The notes: generated by a model not told the origin, from the letters alone. 64,000 nucleotides of DNA from Bradyrhizobium sp. WBAH42 (GCF_024585265.1 NZ_CP036533.1:6705001-6769000), one strand, 5' to 3'. Shown: positions 47,708-56,631, numbered from the stretch's first letter. Translations and numbers: made by a program.

Positions 47708-48265
47708 TTACTGGTCCGGGCGCGGTTCCGGCTGCGCTTCCTCGGTCGGAAGTTTTGCTCCCTCCCAGCCGTCGGTGCCGTCGGGATACCAGGCGATGTT
47801 GGAATAGCCGTAAGCCAATGCGCGCCTGGCTGCGTTCCAGGACATCCAGCAATCGGCGAGGCAATAGATCACCAGCAGCGCGGCCTTGTCGCCGCGCGAG
47901 GCGCGCACAAGGCCACGCTGGAGATAATCGTCCATGGCGCGCGGCAGATTGCCGTAGCCGGTGTCCGGCAGCCAAAGGCTGCCCGGAATGTTCCTGCGCG
48001 GCGCATCACGCCACACCGTGCCCGCAGGCAGGTTCTTCGGCTTCGGCGGGCGCGGCATCACATCGACGAAAGCGCCGCTGCTCGCGCGCCAGATCGCCTC
48101 CGCCTCTCCGGTCGTGAGCACGCGCGCGCCAGCGAGCGTCGCCGGCACCGGCGCGCGATAATTGTCGGTGCGATAGCCCTCGGGCTCGAACGGCTCCTGC
48201 TGCTGCGCCAACGCCGGGACCACGAGCAGGGCAACGACGAACGCCGCAGCAAGCGGCCGGCTCAT
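47708..48265 (-). CDS. PQQ-associated CXXCW-motif rhodanese-like protein
   Basis: A 185-residue periplasmic protein with Sec signal (AAAFVVALLVVPALA). YCLADCWMSWNAARRA near residue 135 is the cysteine-tryptophan motif of the PQQ-dependent-catabolism-associated family, which has a rhodanese-like fold (VDVMPRPPKPKNLP). It may handle redox or sulfur transfer for the quinoprotein system. Its start overlaps the stop of the upstream MxaJ-like gene by four bases. Confidence 0.88.
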   Translation of the reverse strand: MSRPLAAAFVVALLVVPALAQQQEPFEPEGYRTDNYRAPVPATLAGARVLTTGEAEAIWRASSGAFVDVMPRPPKPKNLPAGTVWRDAPRRNIPGSLWLPDTGYGNLPRAMDDYLQRGLVRASRGDKAALLVIYCLADCWMSWNAARRALAYGYSNIAWYPDGTDGWEGAKLPTEEAQPEPRPDQ

Positions 48266-49146
48266 GGCGCCTTCTTGGCAGTCTCCGCGCCGAGCGGCCG
48301 ATTGCTCTCGTCCAGCAGCGGCACGCCGAAATCGAGCAGGATCTTGTTGATCTCGCCCTGGTTCTCCTGGATGACCCGGTTGAGCTGCCGCTTCCAGTTC
48401 TGGTCGGCGGGACGCACGCCCATGCCGATGCGATAGACCAGCTTCGGCCCGGTGGTCTCCTTCACCAGCGGCGTGACGTGCAGCGAGGAGCCGGCCTTCT
48501 TCGCATAATAGCCGGCCATCGGTCCCCAGAGCACGCCGGCGTCGATCTTGCCGGCAGTGAGGTCCTCGATCATCGCCTGCGCCGAATTGTCGAAGCGCGT
48601 GTCGATCATCAGCGGATAGGGTTTGGCGTCGCCCATCAGGCCCGCCAACGCCATATTCGTCGCCGGCGGCGTGCCGGCGACGATGCCGATATGCTTGCCC
48701 TTCAGGCGTGCGTCCTCCAGCGTGTCGACGTCCTCGAGCCCGCTGCCGGTCTTCGCGACCAGCGCATAGGTCGTGCGATAATAGGGATTGGTGCCCTGCA
48801 CGAGGTCGTCGCCCTGCGGGAAGCCCATGATGACGTCGCAGCGATGTGCGCCCAGCGTCATTCGCACGAAACCGGTCGCTTGCGGAAAGAAGACGTAGTC
48901 GAGCTTCTTCTGCAGCTTGTCCGCCAGGAACTCGGCGAGCTTGTTCTCGAACCCCTCGCCCTTCTCGTTGGAGAAAGGCAGGTTGCGCGGGTCGGCGCAG
49001 ACGCGCAGCACCTTCGGGTCAACCAGCTCGAACGAGAGATCGCCGGTCTCGTTGGTCTGCGCGAAGGCGATATCGCCGAACGCACAGGATGCGATCACGA
49101 TGCAGAGTGAAAACCACCAGCGACGATGTCGTCCGGCCTGCGTCAT
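48262..49146 (-). CDS. Quinoprotein dehydrogenase-associated MxaJ/XoxJ-like periplasmic protein
   Basis: A 294-residue protein with Sec signal (WWFSLCIVIASCAFGDIAFA) and a solute-binding-protein fold (LRVCADPRNLPFSNEKGEGF, DVIMGFPQGDDLV). It belongs to the family found beside PQQ dehydrogenases; MxaJ/XoxJ relatives are thought to help activate the dehydrogenase. A strong GAGGAGGAAGCGCG site precedes the ATG at 49146. Divergent from the metallohydrolase gene. Confidence 0.9.
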   Translation of the reverse strand: MTQAGRHRRWWFSLCIVIASCAFGDIAFAQTNETGDLSFELVDPKVLRVCADPRNLPFSNEKGEGFENKLAEFLADKLQKKLDYVFFPQATGFVRMTLGAHRCDVIMGFPQGDDLVQGTNPYYRTTYALVAKTGSGLEDVDTLEDARLKGKHIGIVAGTPPATNMALAGLMGDAKPYPLMIDTRFDNSAQAMIEDLTAGKIDAGVLWGPMAGYYAKKAGSSLHVTPLVKETTGPKLVYRIGMGVRPADQNWKRQLNRVIQENQGEINKILLDFGVPLLDESNRPLGAETAKKAP

Positions 49147-49272
49147 CGCGCTTCCTCCTCGTTTTGTTTGAATGTTATCCATGCAACGCATGACGCGCCA
49201 CGTGTGCCAACTTTTGCTGGCTTTGCTTTGTTGCAGTGCAATGAGGCCGATCCTTTGAACTGAGGCGGAAAA

Positions 49273-50196
49273 GTGTCTCGCATCGCTCTCGTGATCGCAG
49301 CCTTGTCCCTGGTAGTAGCGACGCTAGCACGCGCCGGAGCGGCCGAATTGCCTGTGAGCGAAGTCGCGCCGGGAATCTTCCTACACTCCGGGACCATCGC
49401 GCTGATGAGCCGCGAGAATGAGGGCGACATCGCCAATGTCGGCTTCATCGTGGGAGATGACGCGGTGGCCGTGATCGACACCGGCGGCAGCCTGCGCGAA
49501 GGCGAGGCGCTGCTGGCGGCGGTGCGCGCGCGCACGCAGAAGCCGATCCGCTATGTCATCAACACCCATGGCCATCCCGACCACGTCTTCGGCAATGCTG
49601 CCTTCGTGGCGGAGGGAGCCAGCTTCGTCGGCCACAGCAAGCTGCCGCAGGCGCTGGCGAGCCGCGGACCGTTCTATCTCGACAATTTCAGACGCATCAT
49701 GGGCGCCGAGTTGATCGGTCCCGTGAAGATCGTGCCACCGACCCTGCTCGTGACGGACACGCTGACGCTCGATCTCGGATCGCGCCGCTTGACCCTGAGG
49801 GCATGGCCGGCCGGGCACAGCGACAACGATCTGACCGTGTTCGACGAGACCACCAAGACCCTGCTTGCCGGCGATCTCGTCTTTCTCCGCCACATTCCGG
49901 TGATGGACGGCAGCATTCGCGGCTGGCTCGCTACGCTGAAGGCGTTGGAGACGATCCCGGCGCTGCGCGTTGTTCCCGGTCACGGCCCCGTGAGCGACTG
50001 GCCTGCGGCGCTGAGCGATCAACGGCGTTACTTGTCAACGCTGCTGTCCGATGTCCGCGCCCTGAACAAGAAGGGCGCGCCGATCCGCGCCGCTGCGGAC
50101 AAGGCGGCCACGGAAGAGCGGCCGCACTGGCAGCTGTTCGAGGACTACAACGCCCGCAACGCAACTGCAGCATTTTCGGAAATTGAATGGGAGTAG
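49273..50196 (+). CDS. Quinoprotein relay-type zinc metallohydrolase (MBL fold)
   Basis: A 307-residue MBL-fold protein with Sec signal ([18 protein letters not shown]). The zinc motif is NTHGHPDH (His99, His101, Asp103, His104), with further ligands in [14 protein letters not shown] and VPGHGPV. SoxH-like metallohydrolases of this type accompany quinoproteins with a SoxYZ-like carrier, which is the next gene here. Start is GTG at 49273. Exact substrate unknown. Confidence 0.87.
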   Translation: MSRIALVIAALSLVVATLARAGAAELPVSEVAPGIFLHSGTIALMSRENEGDIANVGFIVGDDAVAVIDTGGSLREGEALLAAVRARTQKPIRYVINTHGHPDHVFGNAAFVAEGASFVGHSKLPQALASRGPFYLDNFRRIMGAELIGPVKIVPPTLLVTDTLTLDLGSRRLTLRAWPAGHSDNDLTVFDETTKTLLAGDLVFLRHIPVMDGSIRGWLATLKALETIPALRVVPGHGPVSDWPAALSDQRRYLSTLLSDVRALNKKGAPIRAAADKAATEERPHWQLFEDYNARNATAAFSEIEWE

Positions 50197-50249
50197 CGGG
50201 CGCGCTACCCTGGCAGAGATCAGCTTCGCTTGATCCAAGGAGCATGACC

Positions 50250-51068
50250 ATGACGGGATGCACACGCCGCCTGCCCCTGATCGCCCTGCTCCTCGGCATC
50301 GCCTTCGCCGTGCCGACGCAAGCGGAAGAGGCCTACGATCCCTGGCCGGGCCTGGTGCAGGACATCTTCAGCAACCGGCCGATGAACGACGGCGCCGAGG
50401 TGATCGGCATCGAGATGCCCTATCGCGCCGAGGATGCGGCCATCGTGCCGGTGACGCTGCGCAGCAAGCTGTCGCCCGCAGATAGCCGCCGCGTCCGTTC
50501 GATCACGCTGGTGATCGACCGCAACCCCGCACCGATGGCTGCGAAGTTCGAGCTAGGCCCGGACGCCAATGTCACGGAAATCTCGACCCGCGTGCGCGTC
50601 AACAATTACACCGACGTGCATGCCGTGGCCGAGCTCAGCGACGGCCAGCTCTACGTCTCGAAAGTCTATGTGAAGGCCTCCGGCGGCTGCTCGGCCCCGG
50701 CAGCAAAGAACGTGGAAGAAGCCAAGAACCGGCTCGGCCAGATGCGCTACCGGCAATTCGCCCGTGAGGACGGTCCGGCCAGCCGGTTGCGCGAAGCGCA
50801 GATCATGATCGGCCATCCCAACAATTCCGGATTGCAGATGGACCAGGTCACCCAGCTCTATATCCCCGCCTTCTTCATCAACCAGCTCAAGCTGACGCAG
50901 GACGACAGCCCCGTGCTGTCGATGGAAGGCGGCATCTCGATCTCGGAAGATCCCAACCTGCGCTTCACCTATGTCTCCAACGGCGCCAAGCGTTTCCGCG
51001 CGGAAGCGAAGGACACGGACGGGCACGTGTTCCGCAATGAATGGGACGTGGAGAAGCCGGGGACATAG
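50250..51068 (+). CDS. Quinoprotein-associated SoxYZ-like carrier
   Basis: A 272-residue periplasmic protein with Sec signal (LPLIALLLGIAFAVPTQA). The N-terminal SoxY-like part ends with KASGGCSAP (Cys147), analogous to the SoxY cysteine arm, and the C-terminal SoxZ-like part contains RLREAQIMIGHPNNSGLQMD and PAFFINQLKL. The fused SoxY-SoxZ arrangement is typical of carriers beside PQQ dehydrogenases rather than of sulfur oxidation. It may carry a bound intermediate for the upstream metallohydrolase. An ATG at 50244 is an alternative start. Confidence 0.88.
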   Translation: MTGCTRRLPLIALLLGIAFAVPTQAEEAYDPWPGLVQDIFSNRPMNDGAEVIGIEMPYRAEDAAIVPVTLRSKLSPADSRRVRSITLVIDRNPAPMAAKFELGPDANVTEISTRVRVNNYTDVHAVAELSDGQLYVSKVYVKASGGCSAPAAKNVEEAKNRLGQMRYRQFAREDGPASRLREAQIMIGHPNNSGLQMDQVTQLYIPAFFINQLKLTQDDSPVLSMEGGISISEDPNLRFTYVSNGAKRFRAEAKDTDGHVFRNEWDVEKPGT

Positions 51069-51082
51069 CTGCGTTTCTCGCT

Positions 51083-51183
51083 GTCATTCCGGGGCGGTCC
51101 GCAGGACCGAACCCGGAATCTCGAGATTCTCAGGTGCGCAATTGCGCACCGTAGTTCGATGCTTCGCATCGTCCCGGAATGAC
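51083..51183. repeat. Four-hairpin palindromic repeat
   Basis: Outer arms GTCATTCCGGGG and CCCGGAATGAC enclose four small hairpins: CGGTCC-gca-GGACCG (51095-51109), a GAATCTC/GAGATTC dyad, GGTGCGCAATTGCGCACC (51133-51150) and CGATGC-ttc-GCATCG (51157-51171). It resembles a cloverleaf but has no tRNA features. Confidence 0.85.
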
Positions 51184-51193
51184 GGTGCTTGGA

Positions 51194-51553
51194 TCAAAAA
51201 CACCTCACCTCGGCTTCCGCCTGCGCGCGCCTCAGGTCATTCACCGCCGAATTCGCCTGCTCCGAGGTGCGAAACTGCACGCCGAGATTGCCGCGCACTT
51301 GCGACATGCTGAGCGCGGTCTCGGCGGTAACATAGCGCTCGTAGGGCATGATCGAGGCGACCACGTCGATGGAGCAGGAACATTGCTCGATCGCGGACCG
51401 CGTCTCGCCATTGGCCTTCATGCAGCCATAGACGTATTCGGCGCGCGCCGCGGTGGGATAATCATTGGCCTCTTCGGCCCCTGCCGCGCATAGGCTCGCA
51501 GCGAGCGCCGTCAATGCGGCGACAATCGGTCGTAGCCGTCCGGCCAGATTCAT
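51194..51553 (-). CDS. Small exported cysteine-containing protein
   Basis: A 119-residue protein with Sec signal (PIVAALTALAASLCAAGA) and four cysteines after it (YGCMK, QCSCS, and the penultimate CF), suggesting disulfides or metal binding. No known domain is recognised. It sits convergent to the SoxYZ-like carrier, within the quinoprotein locus, and may be an accessory periplasmic factor. Confidence 0.72.
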   Translation of the reverse strand: MNLAGRLRPIVAALTALAASLCAAGAEEANDYPTAARAEYVYGCMKANGETRSAIEQCSCSIDVVASIMPYERYVTAETALSMSQVRGNLGVQFRTSEQANSAVNDLRRAQAEAEVRCF

Positions 51554-51640
51554 GCGCGTCCTCCCGCTGGTTGCGAGCCAAGCTATGCTATGCGTATTGT
51601 GCTGAAAAGCACTCTGTCAGAGGAAACGGCTCACAAGGTG

Positions 51641-52621
51641 ATGAGAGTTTTGGCACGAATATTGGCGCTCGCAACGGCGCTGGCGCTGACCCTGGTCGCA
51701 CCGGCCGGCGCCGCGGACACGATCCGCCTTGCGGTGCAGAAGACCGGAACATTCTCGTGGGAGCTGGCCGCGATCCGCAGCGCCGGCCTCGACAAGGAGG
51801 CCGGCCTGTCGCTGGAGGTCACCGAGCTCGCGAGCACCGAGGCCGGCAAGATCGCGATGCGCGCCGGCAGCGCCGACATCATCCTGTCGGATTGGCTGTG
51901 GGTGTCACGCGAGCGCGCGCTCGGTGCCAAGCTCGCCTTCTATCCCTATTCCAGTGCGCTCGGCGCCGTGATGGTGCCGGCCAATTCGCCGATCAAGACG
52001 CTTGCCGACCTCAAGGGCCGCAAGCTCGCGGTCGCCGGCGGGGCGATCGACAAGAGCTGGCTGCTGCTGCAGGCGCGCATGAAGCAGGACGGCATCGACC
52101 TGAAGTCGGAAGCAACCATCGTCTATGGCGCCCCGCCCTTGATCGCCGCCAAGTCGCTGGACGGCGAGATGGATGCGAGCCTCAACTTCTGGAATTTCTG
52201 CGCCCAGCTCGAAGCCAAGGGTTTTCGCCGCCTCGCCGGGATCGAGGAGATCTTGCCGAAGCTGGGCGCCAAAGGCGCGGTCGCCGCAGTCGGCTATGTC
52301 TTCGACGAGAGCTGGGCCGCGAGCCATAAGGAGGCGGTCGCGCGGTTCATCGCGATGACCCGCAAGGCCAAGGAGCTGCTGACGACCTCGGATGCGGCCT
52401 GGGACAAGGTCGCGCCGCTCACCGGCACGACCGATCCTGCCCTGCTCAAGACCTACCGCGACCGCTACCGCGACGGCATTCCGCGCCGGAGCATCGATGA
52501 TGAGGAAACGGACGCGCGCGTGCTGTACCGCGTGCTGGCCGAGATCGGCGGACGCGAGCTCGTCGGCCCCGCAGCCGAGCTCGACCCCGGCACCTTCTAT
52601 CACGCGGTCCCCGGAGACTGA
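51641..52621 (+). CDS. Taurine/nitrate-type ABC transporter substrate-binding protein
   Basis: A 326-residue periplasmic receptor with Sec signal (ILALATALALTLVAPAGA). The IRLAVQKTGTFSWELAAI start and SADIILSDWLWVSRERALG region resemble SsuA/TauA/ThiY-like proteins. The ligand is unknown; sulfonates, nitrate or thiamine precursors are family choices, and a quinone or metal-complex ligand is possible in this context. AAGGTG precedes the ATG. First gene of a three-gene importer placed inside the quinoprotein locus. Confidence 0.88.
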   Translation: MRVLARILALATALALTLVAPAGAADTIRLAVQKTGTFSWELAAIRSAGLDKEAGLSLEVTELASTEAGKIAMRAGSADIILSDWLWVSRERALGAKLAFYPYSSALGAVMVPANSPIKTLADLKGRKLAVAGGAIDKSWLLLQARMKQDGIDLKSEATIVYGAPPLIAAKSLDGEMDASLNFWNFCAQLEAKGFRRLAGIEEILPKLGAKGAVAAVGYVFDESWAASHKEAVARFIAMTRKAKELLTTSDAAWDKVAPLTGTTDPALLKTYRDRYRDGIPRRSIDDEETDARVLYRVLAEIGGRELVGPAAELDPGTFYHAVPGD

Positions 52622-52622
52622 G

Positions 52623-53360
52623 GTGCTGCGCCTGCTCTCGTTCGCCCTGTTCCTCGCGATCTGGTGGATTGCCGCGCTCCTCGTCGGCGGCGCAAAACTG
52701 CCCTCCCCGCCGGCGGTGCTTCAGGTGATGATAGCGGAAGCATCGAGCGGCGCGTTGTTCCTGCATCTCGGCGCCACGCTGGCGCGCGTCGCGCTCGCCT
52801 TCACGCTGGCAATGTCGCTCGGCAGCGCGATCGGCTATTTGATGGGCCGGGTCAAGCTCGCCGACCGACTCGGCGATCCCTGGCTGATCCTGCTGCTCAA
52901 CCTGCCCGCATTGGTCGTGATCGTGCTGGCCTATATCTGGGCTGGCCTCACCGAAGCCGCCGCGATCGCGGCGATCGCGATCAACAAGCTGCCGACCGCC
53001 ATCGTCACCTTGCGCGAGGGCACGCGCGCACTCGACCGTTCGCTCGACGAGATGGCGAGCGTGTTCGCGATGCCGCGCTGGCGCGCCTTCCGCCACGTCG
53101 TGCTGCCGCAGCTTGCGCCCTATATCGCGGCCTCTGCCCGCTCCGGCCTGTCGCTGGTGTGGAAGATCGTGCTGGTCGCCGAGCTGCTGGGACGGCCGAA
53201 CGGCGTCGGCTTCGAGATCGGCGTCGCCTTCCAGCTGTTCGACACGCCGCGGCTGCTGGCCTATTCCCTGACATTTGCCGCCGTCGTACTCGTCATCGAA
53301 ACCTTGCTGGTGCAGCCGTTCGAAGCCCGCGCAAACAGGTGGCGGCCCCGTGCGGCTTGA
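52623..53360 (+). CDS. Taurine/nitrate-type ABC transporter permease
   Basis: A 245-residue permease with six membrane helices and the EAA loop (DEMASVFAMPRWRAFRHVVLP, ~157-177) typical of SsuC/TauC. Start is GTG at 52623, one base after the receptor stop, so translation is coupled. The ATPase gene begins 11 bases before its stop. Confidence 0.9.
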   Translation: MLRLLSFALFLAIWWIAALLVGGAKLPSPPAVLQVMIAEASSGALFLHLGATLARVALAFTLAMSLGSAIGYLMGRVKLADRLGDPWLILLLNLPALVVIVLAYIWAGLTEAAAIAAIAINKLPTAIVTLREGTRALDRSLDEMASVFAMPRWRAFRHVVLPQLAPYIAASARSGLSLVWKIVLVAELLGRPNGVGFEIGVAFQLFDTPRLLAYSLTFAAVVLVIETLLVQPFEARANRWRPRAA

Positions 53361-54078
53361 GGTCGACATCACGGGCAAGACCTTCCGGAGTGCCGCGGGC
53401 GGAACGCACGAGGTGCTGGCACCGGTCAAATTCGCGCTGCAATCCGGTGAGGTCGGCGTTCTGATCGGCCCGTCCGGCTGCGGCAAGAGCACGATGCTGC
53501 GCATCATCCTCGGACTGGACCACGACTTTGCAGGCCACGTCGCGCGACCGCCGCAGGCGCGGATCGGCATGGTGTTCCAGGAGCCGCGCCTGTTGCCGTG
53601 GCGCTCGGTCGAGCAGAATGTAAGGCTGGCTGCACCCGGTGTCGCCGATGCCAAGCTCGCCGAGCTGTTCAAAATCCTGGAGCTGGAAGCGCATCGCAAC
53701 CATTATCCCGGTGAACTCTCGTTGGGTTTGGCCAGGCGCGTGGCGCTCGCCCGCGCCTTTGCCGTCGAGCCGGATATTCTCGTGCTCGACGAACCGCTGG
53801 CATCGCTCGATGACGCTCTCGCCGGACGGCTGCGCGATGAGATTGCAACGCTCGTCGCGAGCCGGCCAGTGATGACGCTTTTGGTGACACACAGCCTGGA
53901 CGATGCAGTGCGCCTGGGCGACCGGCTGTTCTTCCTGTCGCCGCGACCGGCGCGGATCGTGGCCGAGGTGCCTATCGGCATCCCGCGCGGCACACGCGGC
54001 GAGGCCGAGATTGCGGCGATCAAGGCCAGCCTCGCCCAACGAACTCAAGGCGACCGCACTGAGCGAGATGCCTCATAG
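53350..54078 (+). CDS. Taurine/nitrate-type ABC transporter ATPase
   Basis: A 242-residue ABC ATPase: Walker A IGPSGCGKST (~37-46), Q-loop FQEPRLLPW, signature LSLGLARR (LSGGQ degenerate), Walker B DILVLDEPLASLD and H-loop VTHSLDDAV. GTG start at 53350, overlapping the permease end. The LSLG signature is an unusual variant. Third gene of the importer. Confidence 0.9.
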   Translation: MRLEVDITGKTFRSAAGGTHEVLAPVKFALQSGEVGVLIGPSGCGKSTMLRIILGLDHDFAGHVARPPQARIGMVFQEPRLLPWRSVEQNVRLAAPGVADAKLAELFKILELEAHRNHYPGELSLGLARRVALARAFAVEPDILVLDEPLASLDDALAGRLRDEIATLVASRPVMTLLVTHSLDDAVRLGDRLFFLSPRPARIVAEVPIGIPRGTRGEAEIAAIKASLAQRTQGDRTERDAS

Positions 54079-54123
54079 CCGCTCGCCTGGCGGACGTGCT
54101 AGATTAGGCCGGCGGCGGAGCTG

Positions 54124-54936
54124 ATGATGACACGGACAGTCGCCTTCGCAACGCTTGGTCTTGCAGCGCTTAGCCTCGCACTGGTTGCGATGACGGCGGG
54201 CGCGCAGGACATGATGCGTGGCGTCGACCTCACTTCCCCCGCGATGGTCTCGGCTGAAATGACGAGGCCGGAGGTCGAGGCCATGTTGGCCAAAGCGAGC
54301 CCAAAGCAGCCTGCCGATTTCACTGGCAAGCGCCTGTCGGGTCTCGATCTCTCGGGGCTGGACCTGTCCAACACGGTTCTCCGCGCCGCGCGGCTCAACA
54401 AGACAATACTTCGAGACGCCAGGCTGGACGGTGCGATCCTCGATCAGGCGTGGCTGCTGGATGCGGATCTTACCGGCGCAAGCCTGAAGGGCGCCAATCT
54501 GTTCGCCTCGCAAATGGCCCGCGCGCGTCTCGACGGCGCGAACCTGTCAGGAGCGCGCATCGCTGCCGACCTCACCGGCGCAACCCTGGTCGGCGCCTCG
54601 ATCGCGGACGCGCATCTTGGCGCCGATATGCGCAACCAGTCGATGGGGCTGATGCGCGCGGTGCTGAGATCCGCCAACCTGGAACGGCTGAACGCGCGCA
54701 ACGCAGATTTGTCGCGCGTCGACCTCGAATTCGCAGTCCTCAGGGGCGCCGACCTGAGCGGCGCATCACTGAAAAACGCCCAGCTCGGCGGAGCCGATCT
54801 GACCGGCGCCATCGTCATCGACGCCGATTTCGACGGCGCCGATCTCGTCTCGGCGAAGCTGATCGCACCGAACGGCCTTGACCGCGCCAAGAATTTCGAC
54901 AAGGCAAAGAACCGCGAGCGCCTGATCAGGGAATGA
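54124..54936 (+). CDS. Exported pentapeptide-repeat protein
   Basis: A 270-residue protein with Sec signal (LAALSLALVAMTAGA) followed by ~40 tandem A(D/N)LXX repeats (for example LSGLDLSGLDLSNT, ADLTGASLKGANLFA) forming a right-handed beta-helix. Pentapeptide proteins have varied and mostly unknown roles; periplasmic ones may be binding scaffolds. It follows the importer by 45 bases and probably ends the same transcription unit. Confidence 0.88.
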   Translation: MMTRTVAFATLGLAALSLALVAMTAGAQDMMRGVDLTSPAMVSAEMTRPEVEAMLAKASPKQPADFTGKRLSGLDLSGLDLSNTVLRAARLNKTILRDARLDGAILDQAWLLDADLTGASLKGANLFASQMARARLDGANLSGARIAADLTGATLVGASIADAHLGADMRNQSMGLMRAVLRSANLERLNARNADLSRVDLEFAVLRGADLSGASLKNAQLGGADLTGAIVIDADFDGADLVSAKLIAPNGLDRAKNFDKAKNRERLIRE

Positions 54937-54961
54937 CGGCGCCCTTTGGGAGGACTGGCTG

Positions 54962-55309
54962 ATGCGTGGGGTTCTTGCTTTGATCGCGTTGTTGACGCTT
55001 GCCGGCGAAGCCGCCGCGCAGACCAAGAGCAAGGGCATAAGGCTCTGGAATCTCACGACGGAGACGATCTCCGGCTTCCAGCTCTCGCCCGCTGGCAGGA
55101 CCGACTGGGGTCCGAACCAGTGCCTGAACGACAAGGATAAGGAGGTCGACCACGACGAGCGGCTGCGCATCACCGGCATCGAGCCCGGCCGCTACGACGC
55201 CAAGGTCAGCTATCCCAATGCACGGCAGTGCATCGTCCGCGACATCGAGATCAAGGCCGACGCGGTGTTCTCGATTGCCGACAAGGATTTGAAGGACTGC
55301 AGCAAGTAG
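54962..55309 (+). CDS. Small exported protein of unknown function
   Basis: A 115-residue protein with Sec signal (VLALIALLTLAGEAAA) and a beta-rich mature domain (KGIRLWNLTTETISGFQLSP; ITGIEPGRYDAKVSY). Three cysteines (QCLND, QCIV, DCSK) may pair or bind metal. It follows the pentapeptide gene by 25 bases; GGGAGGACTGGCTG is its ribosome site. It belongs by position to the quinoprotein locus. Confidence 0.75.
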   Translation: MRGVLALIALLTLAGEAAAQTKSKGIRLWNLTTETISGFQLSPAGRTDWGPNQCLNDKDKEVDHDERLRITGIEPGRYDAKVSYPNARQCIVRDIEIKADAVFSIADKDLKDCSK

Positions 55310-55331
55310 CGATTGAATCGATTCTTGCAGC

Positions 55332-55541
55332 TCACGCCTTGTCGTTCGGGTGCGGATATTCGCAGCGCCACCGCACGGCCTGCCATTTCGGATGCTCGCC
55401 GATCCATTGCGCGATATAGGGCGGCGCGGCCATGACGCATTGGCGGGGCGACCCGGAATAGTTGAACACCAGATGCTGCTCTTCGCAGGTCGCTGGCGAG
55501 AGCACCGCACACACAGTCACCACCAGGTCAATCGGGTTCAT
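55332..55541 (-). CDS. Small cysteine-containing protein
   Basis: A 69-residue protein with an N-terminal hydrophobic stretch (MNPIDLVVTVCAVLSPATC) and further conserved-looking segments (QHLVFNYSGS, CVMAAPPYIAQWIGEHPKW, WRCEYPHPNDKA). Four cysteines suggest disulfides. Such short proteins are common in Bradyrhizobium but uncharacterised. It is convergent with the preceding gene. Confidence 0.72.
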   Translation of the reverse strand: MNPIDLVVTVCAVLSPATCEEQHLVFNYSGSPRQCVMAAPPYIAQWIGEHPKWQAVRWRCEYPHPNDKA

Positions 55542-55628
55542 GCCGGAATCCTCTCGCAACGAGCGATGCAGAGATTAGCACATGGAGCTACGCCCCAAGG
55601 AAGGGGAAGTTTCAAAGCGCCGAAGCCT

Positions 55629-55751
55629 CGTCATGGCCGGGCTTGTCCGGCCCTCCACGCCTTGCCTCGTGGAACAAAGAACGTCGATGCCCGGGCCTTC
55701 GCCTCGCCGAAGCGGCTTCGGCGCGCAGGCGGGACAAGCCCGGGTATGACG
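55629..55751. repeat. Long inverted repeat
   Basis: Arms 55629-55648 and 55732-55751 (CGTCATGGCCGGGCTTGTCC and its near-complement) pair at 18 of 20 positions. Internal CGAAGCGGCTTCGG is a further small hairpin. It lies between two minus-strand genes and may end transcription of the upstream one. Confidence 0.8.
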
Positions 55752-55761
55752 ACCTTCCGCG

Positions 55762-56631
55762 CTAGAAGTTCACGCCGAACACCAATCGCGCCTGATGCCG
55801 CTCGAAATTGACGAGATCGAGATTGCCGCCTGAGCCGGCTGGGCGCCCCCAGGCCTGCATGCTCCAGCTCATGGTGAGCCGGGAGCGCTCGGAGAGCTGG
55901 AAATAGGCGGTGGGGCCGACAAACAGGGCCTGGCCCGAGAACTCACCGAGGCCGATGCCCTCATATTGCCGGAAGTAGCGCATCTCGCCGCCGAGCAGCA
56001 CATCGGGGCGCACCCGCACCAGGCCGGCAAACGCGGCGCCGATCGTCGAGCTCTTCTCGGATGCCCCTCCAATCTCGAAGCGCGCCCATTCCGGCTGGTA
56101 GATCAGGTTGAGGGCGCCGATGGCGAAGTTCGGGATCAGTTCGCGGTCGAAGGCGAGCGTGAATTCGGTGCCGTACATCCGCCCTTTCGCGCCGCTGGTC
56201 TCGTCGATGCGGTCGCCGTGGAGCTCGGCCGCAATCGTGAGGCCGAATGGCGCGCGCTCGCGGTTGAGCAGGCGATAGCGCAGGTCGAGCGAGATGCCCT
56301 GGAAGTTGAACTGGCGGCGATCGTCGATATCAGGGACGCCGGTGATGTCGTGCAAGCTGGCGGTACCGCCGACTTCGATACGAAAATTCGGCAGCGGCAC
56401 CACCTCGATCTCGAGCTCCTGCGCGAGGGCGCGATAGGCCACCCCGCCTTTGCCGAAGCGCCCCGTCGTCTGGCTCTGGAATTCGCGCTCGCCGACATTG
56501 CCGACATCGGTGCCGATCATGAAGCCGAAGATGTGCTCGGTATCAAAGCCTTCCTCGGCGCTGGTGCGTGCCGGCGCCAGCACGATCGCGCACGCGATCA
56601 CCAACCAGAACTTGCAGGCTCTGCCGCCCAT
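55762..56631 (-). CDS. Outer-membrane beta-barrel protein
   Basis: A 289-residue protein with Sec signal (KFWLVIACAIVLAPARTSA) and alternating amphipathic beta strands throughout (FRIEVGGTASLHD, ISLDLRYRLLNRE, ALFVGPTAYFQLSER), ending in VFGVNF with the outer-membrane phenylalanine. Probably a small porin or structural barrel; no specific ligand evident. It is the next gene downstream of pqqA on the minus strand (228 bases), where pqqB would be expected in a standard pqq operon. The ATG at 56631 starts the signal peptide. Confidence 0.8.
   Translation of the reverse strand: MGGRACKFWLVIACAIVLAPARTSAEEGFDTEHIFGFMIGTDVGNVGEREFQSQTTGRFGKGGVAYRALAQELEIEVVPLPNFRIEVGGTASLHDITGVPDIDDRRQFNFQGISLDLRYRLLNRERAPFGLTIAAELHGDRIDETSGAKGRMYGTEFTLAFDRELIPNFAIGALNLIYQPEWARFEIGGASEKSSTIGAAFAGLVRVRPDVLLGGEMRYFRQYEGIGLGEFSGQALFVGPTAYFQLSERSRLTMSWSMQAWGRPAGSGGNLDLVNFERHQARLVFGVNF

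Noticed and set aside
51083..51183. Possible tRNA suggested by the cloverleaf-like shape
   Set aside because: No acceptor CCA-like geometry, T-loop GTTCRA or anticodon arm of correct length; it is a palindromic repeat.
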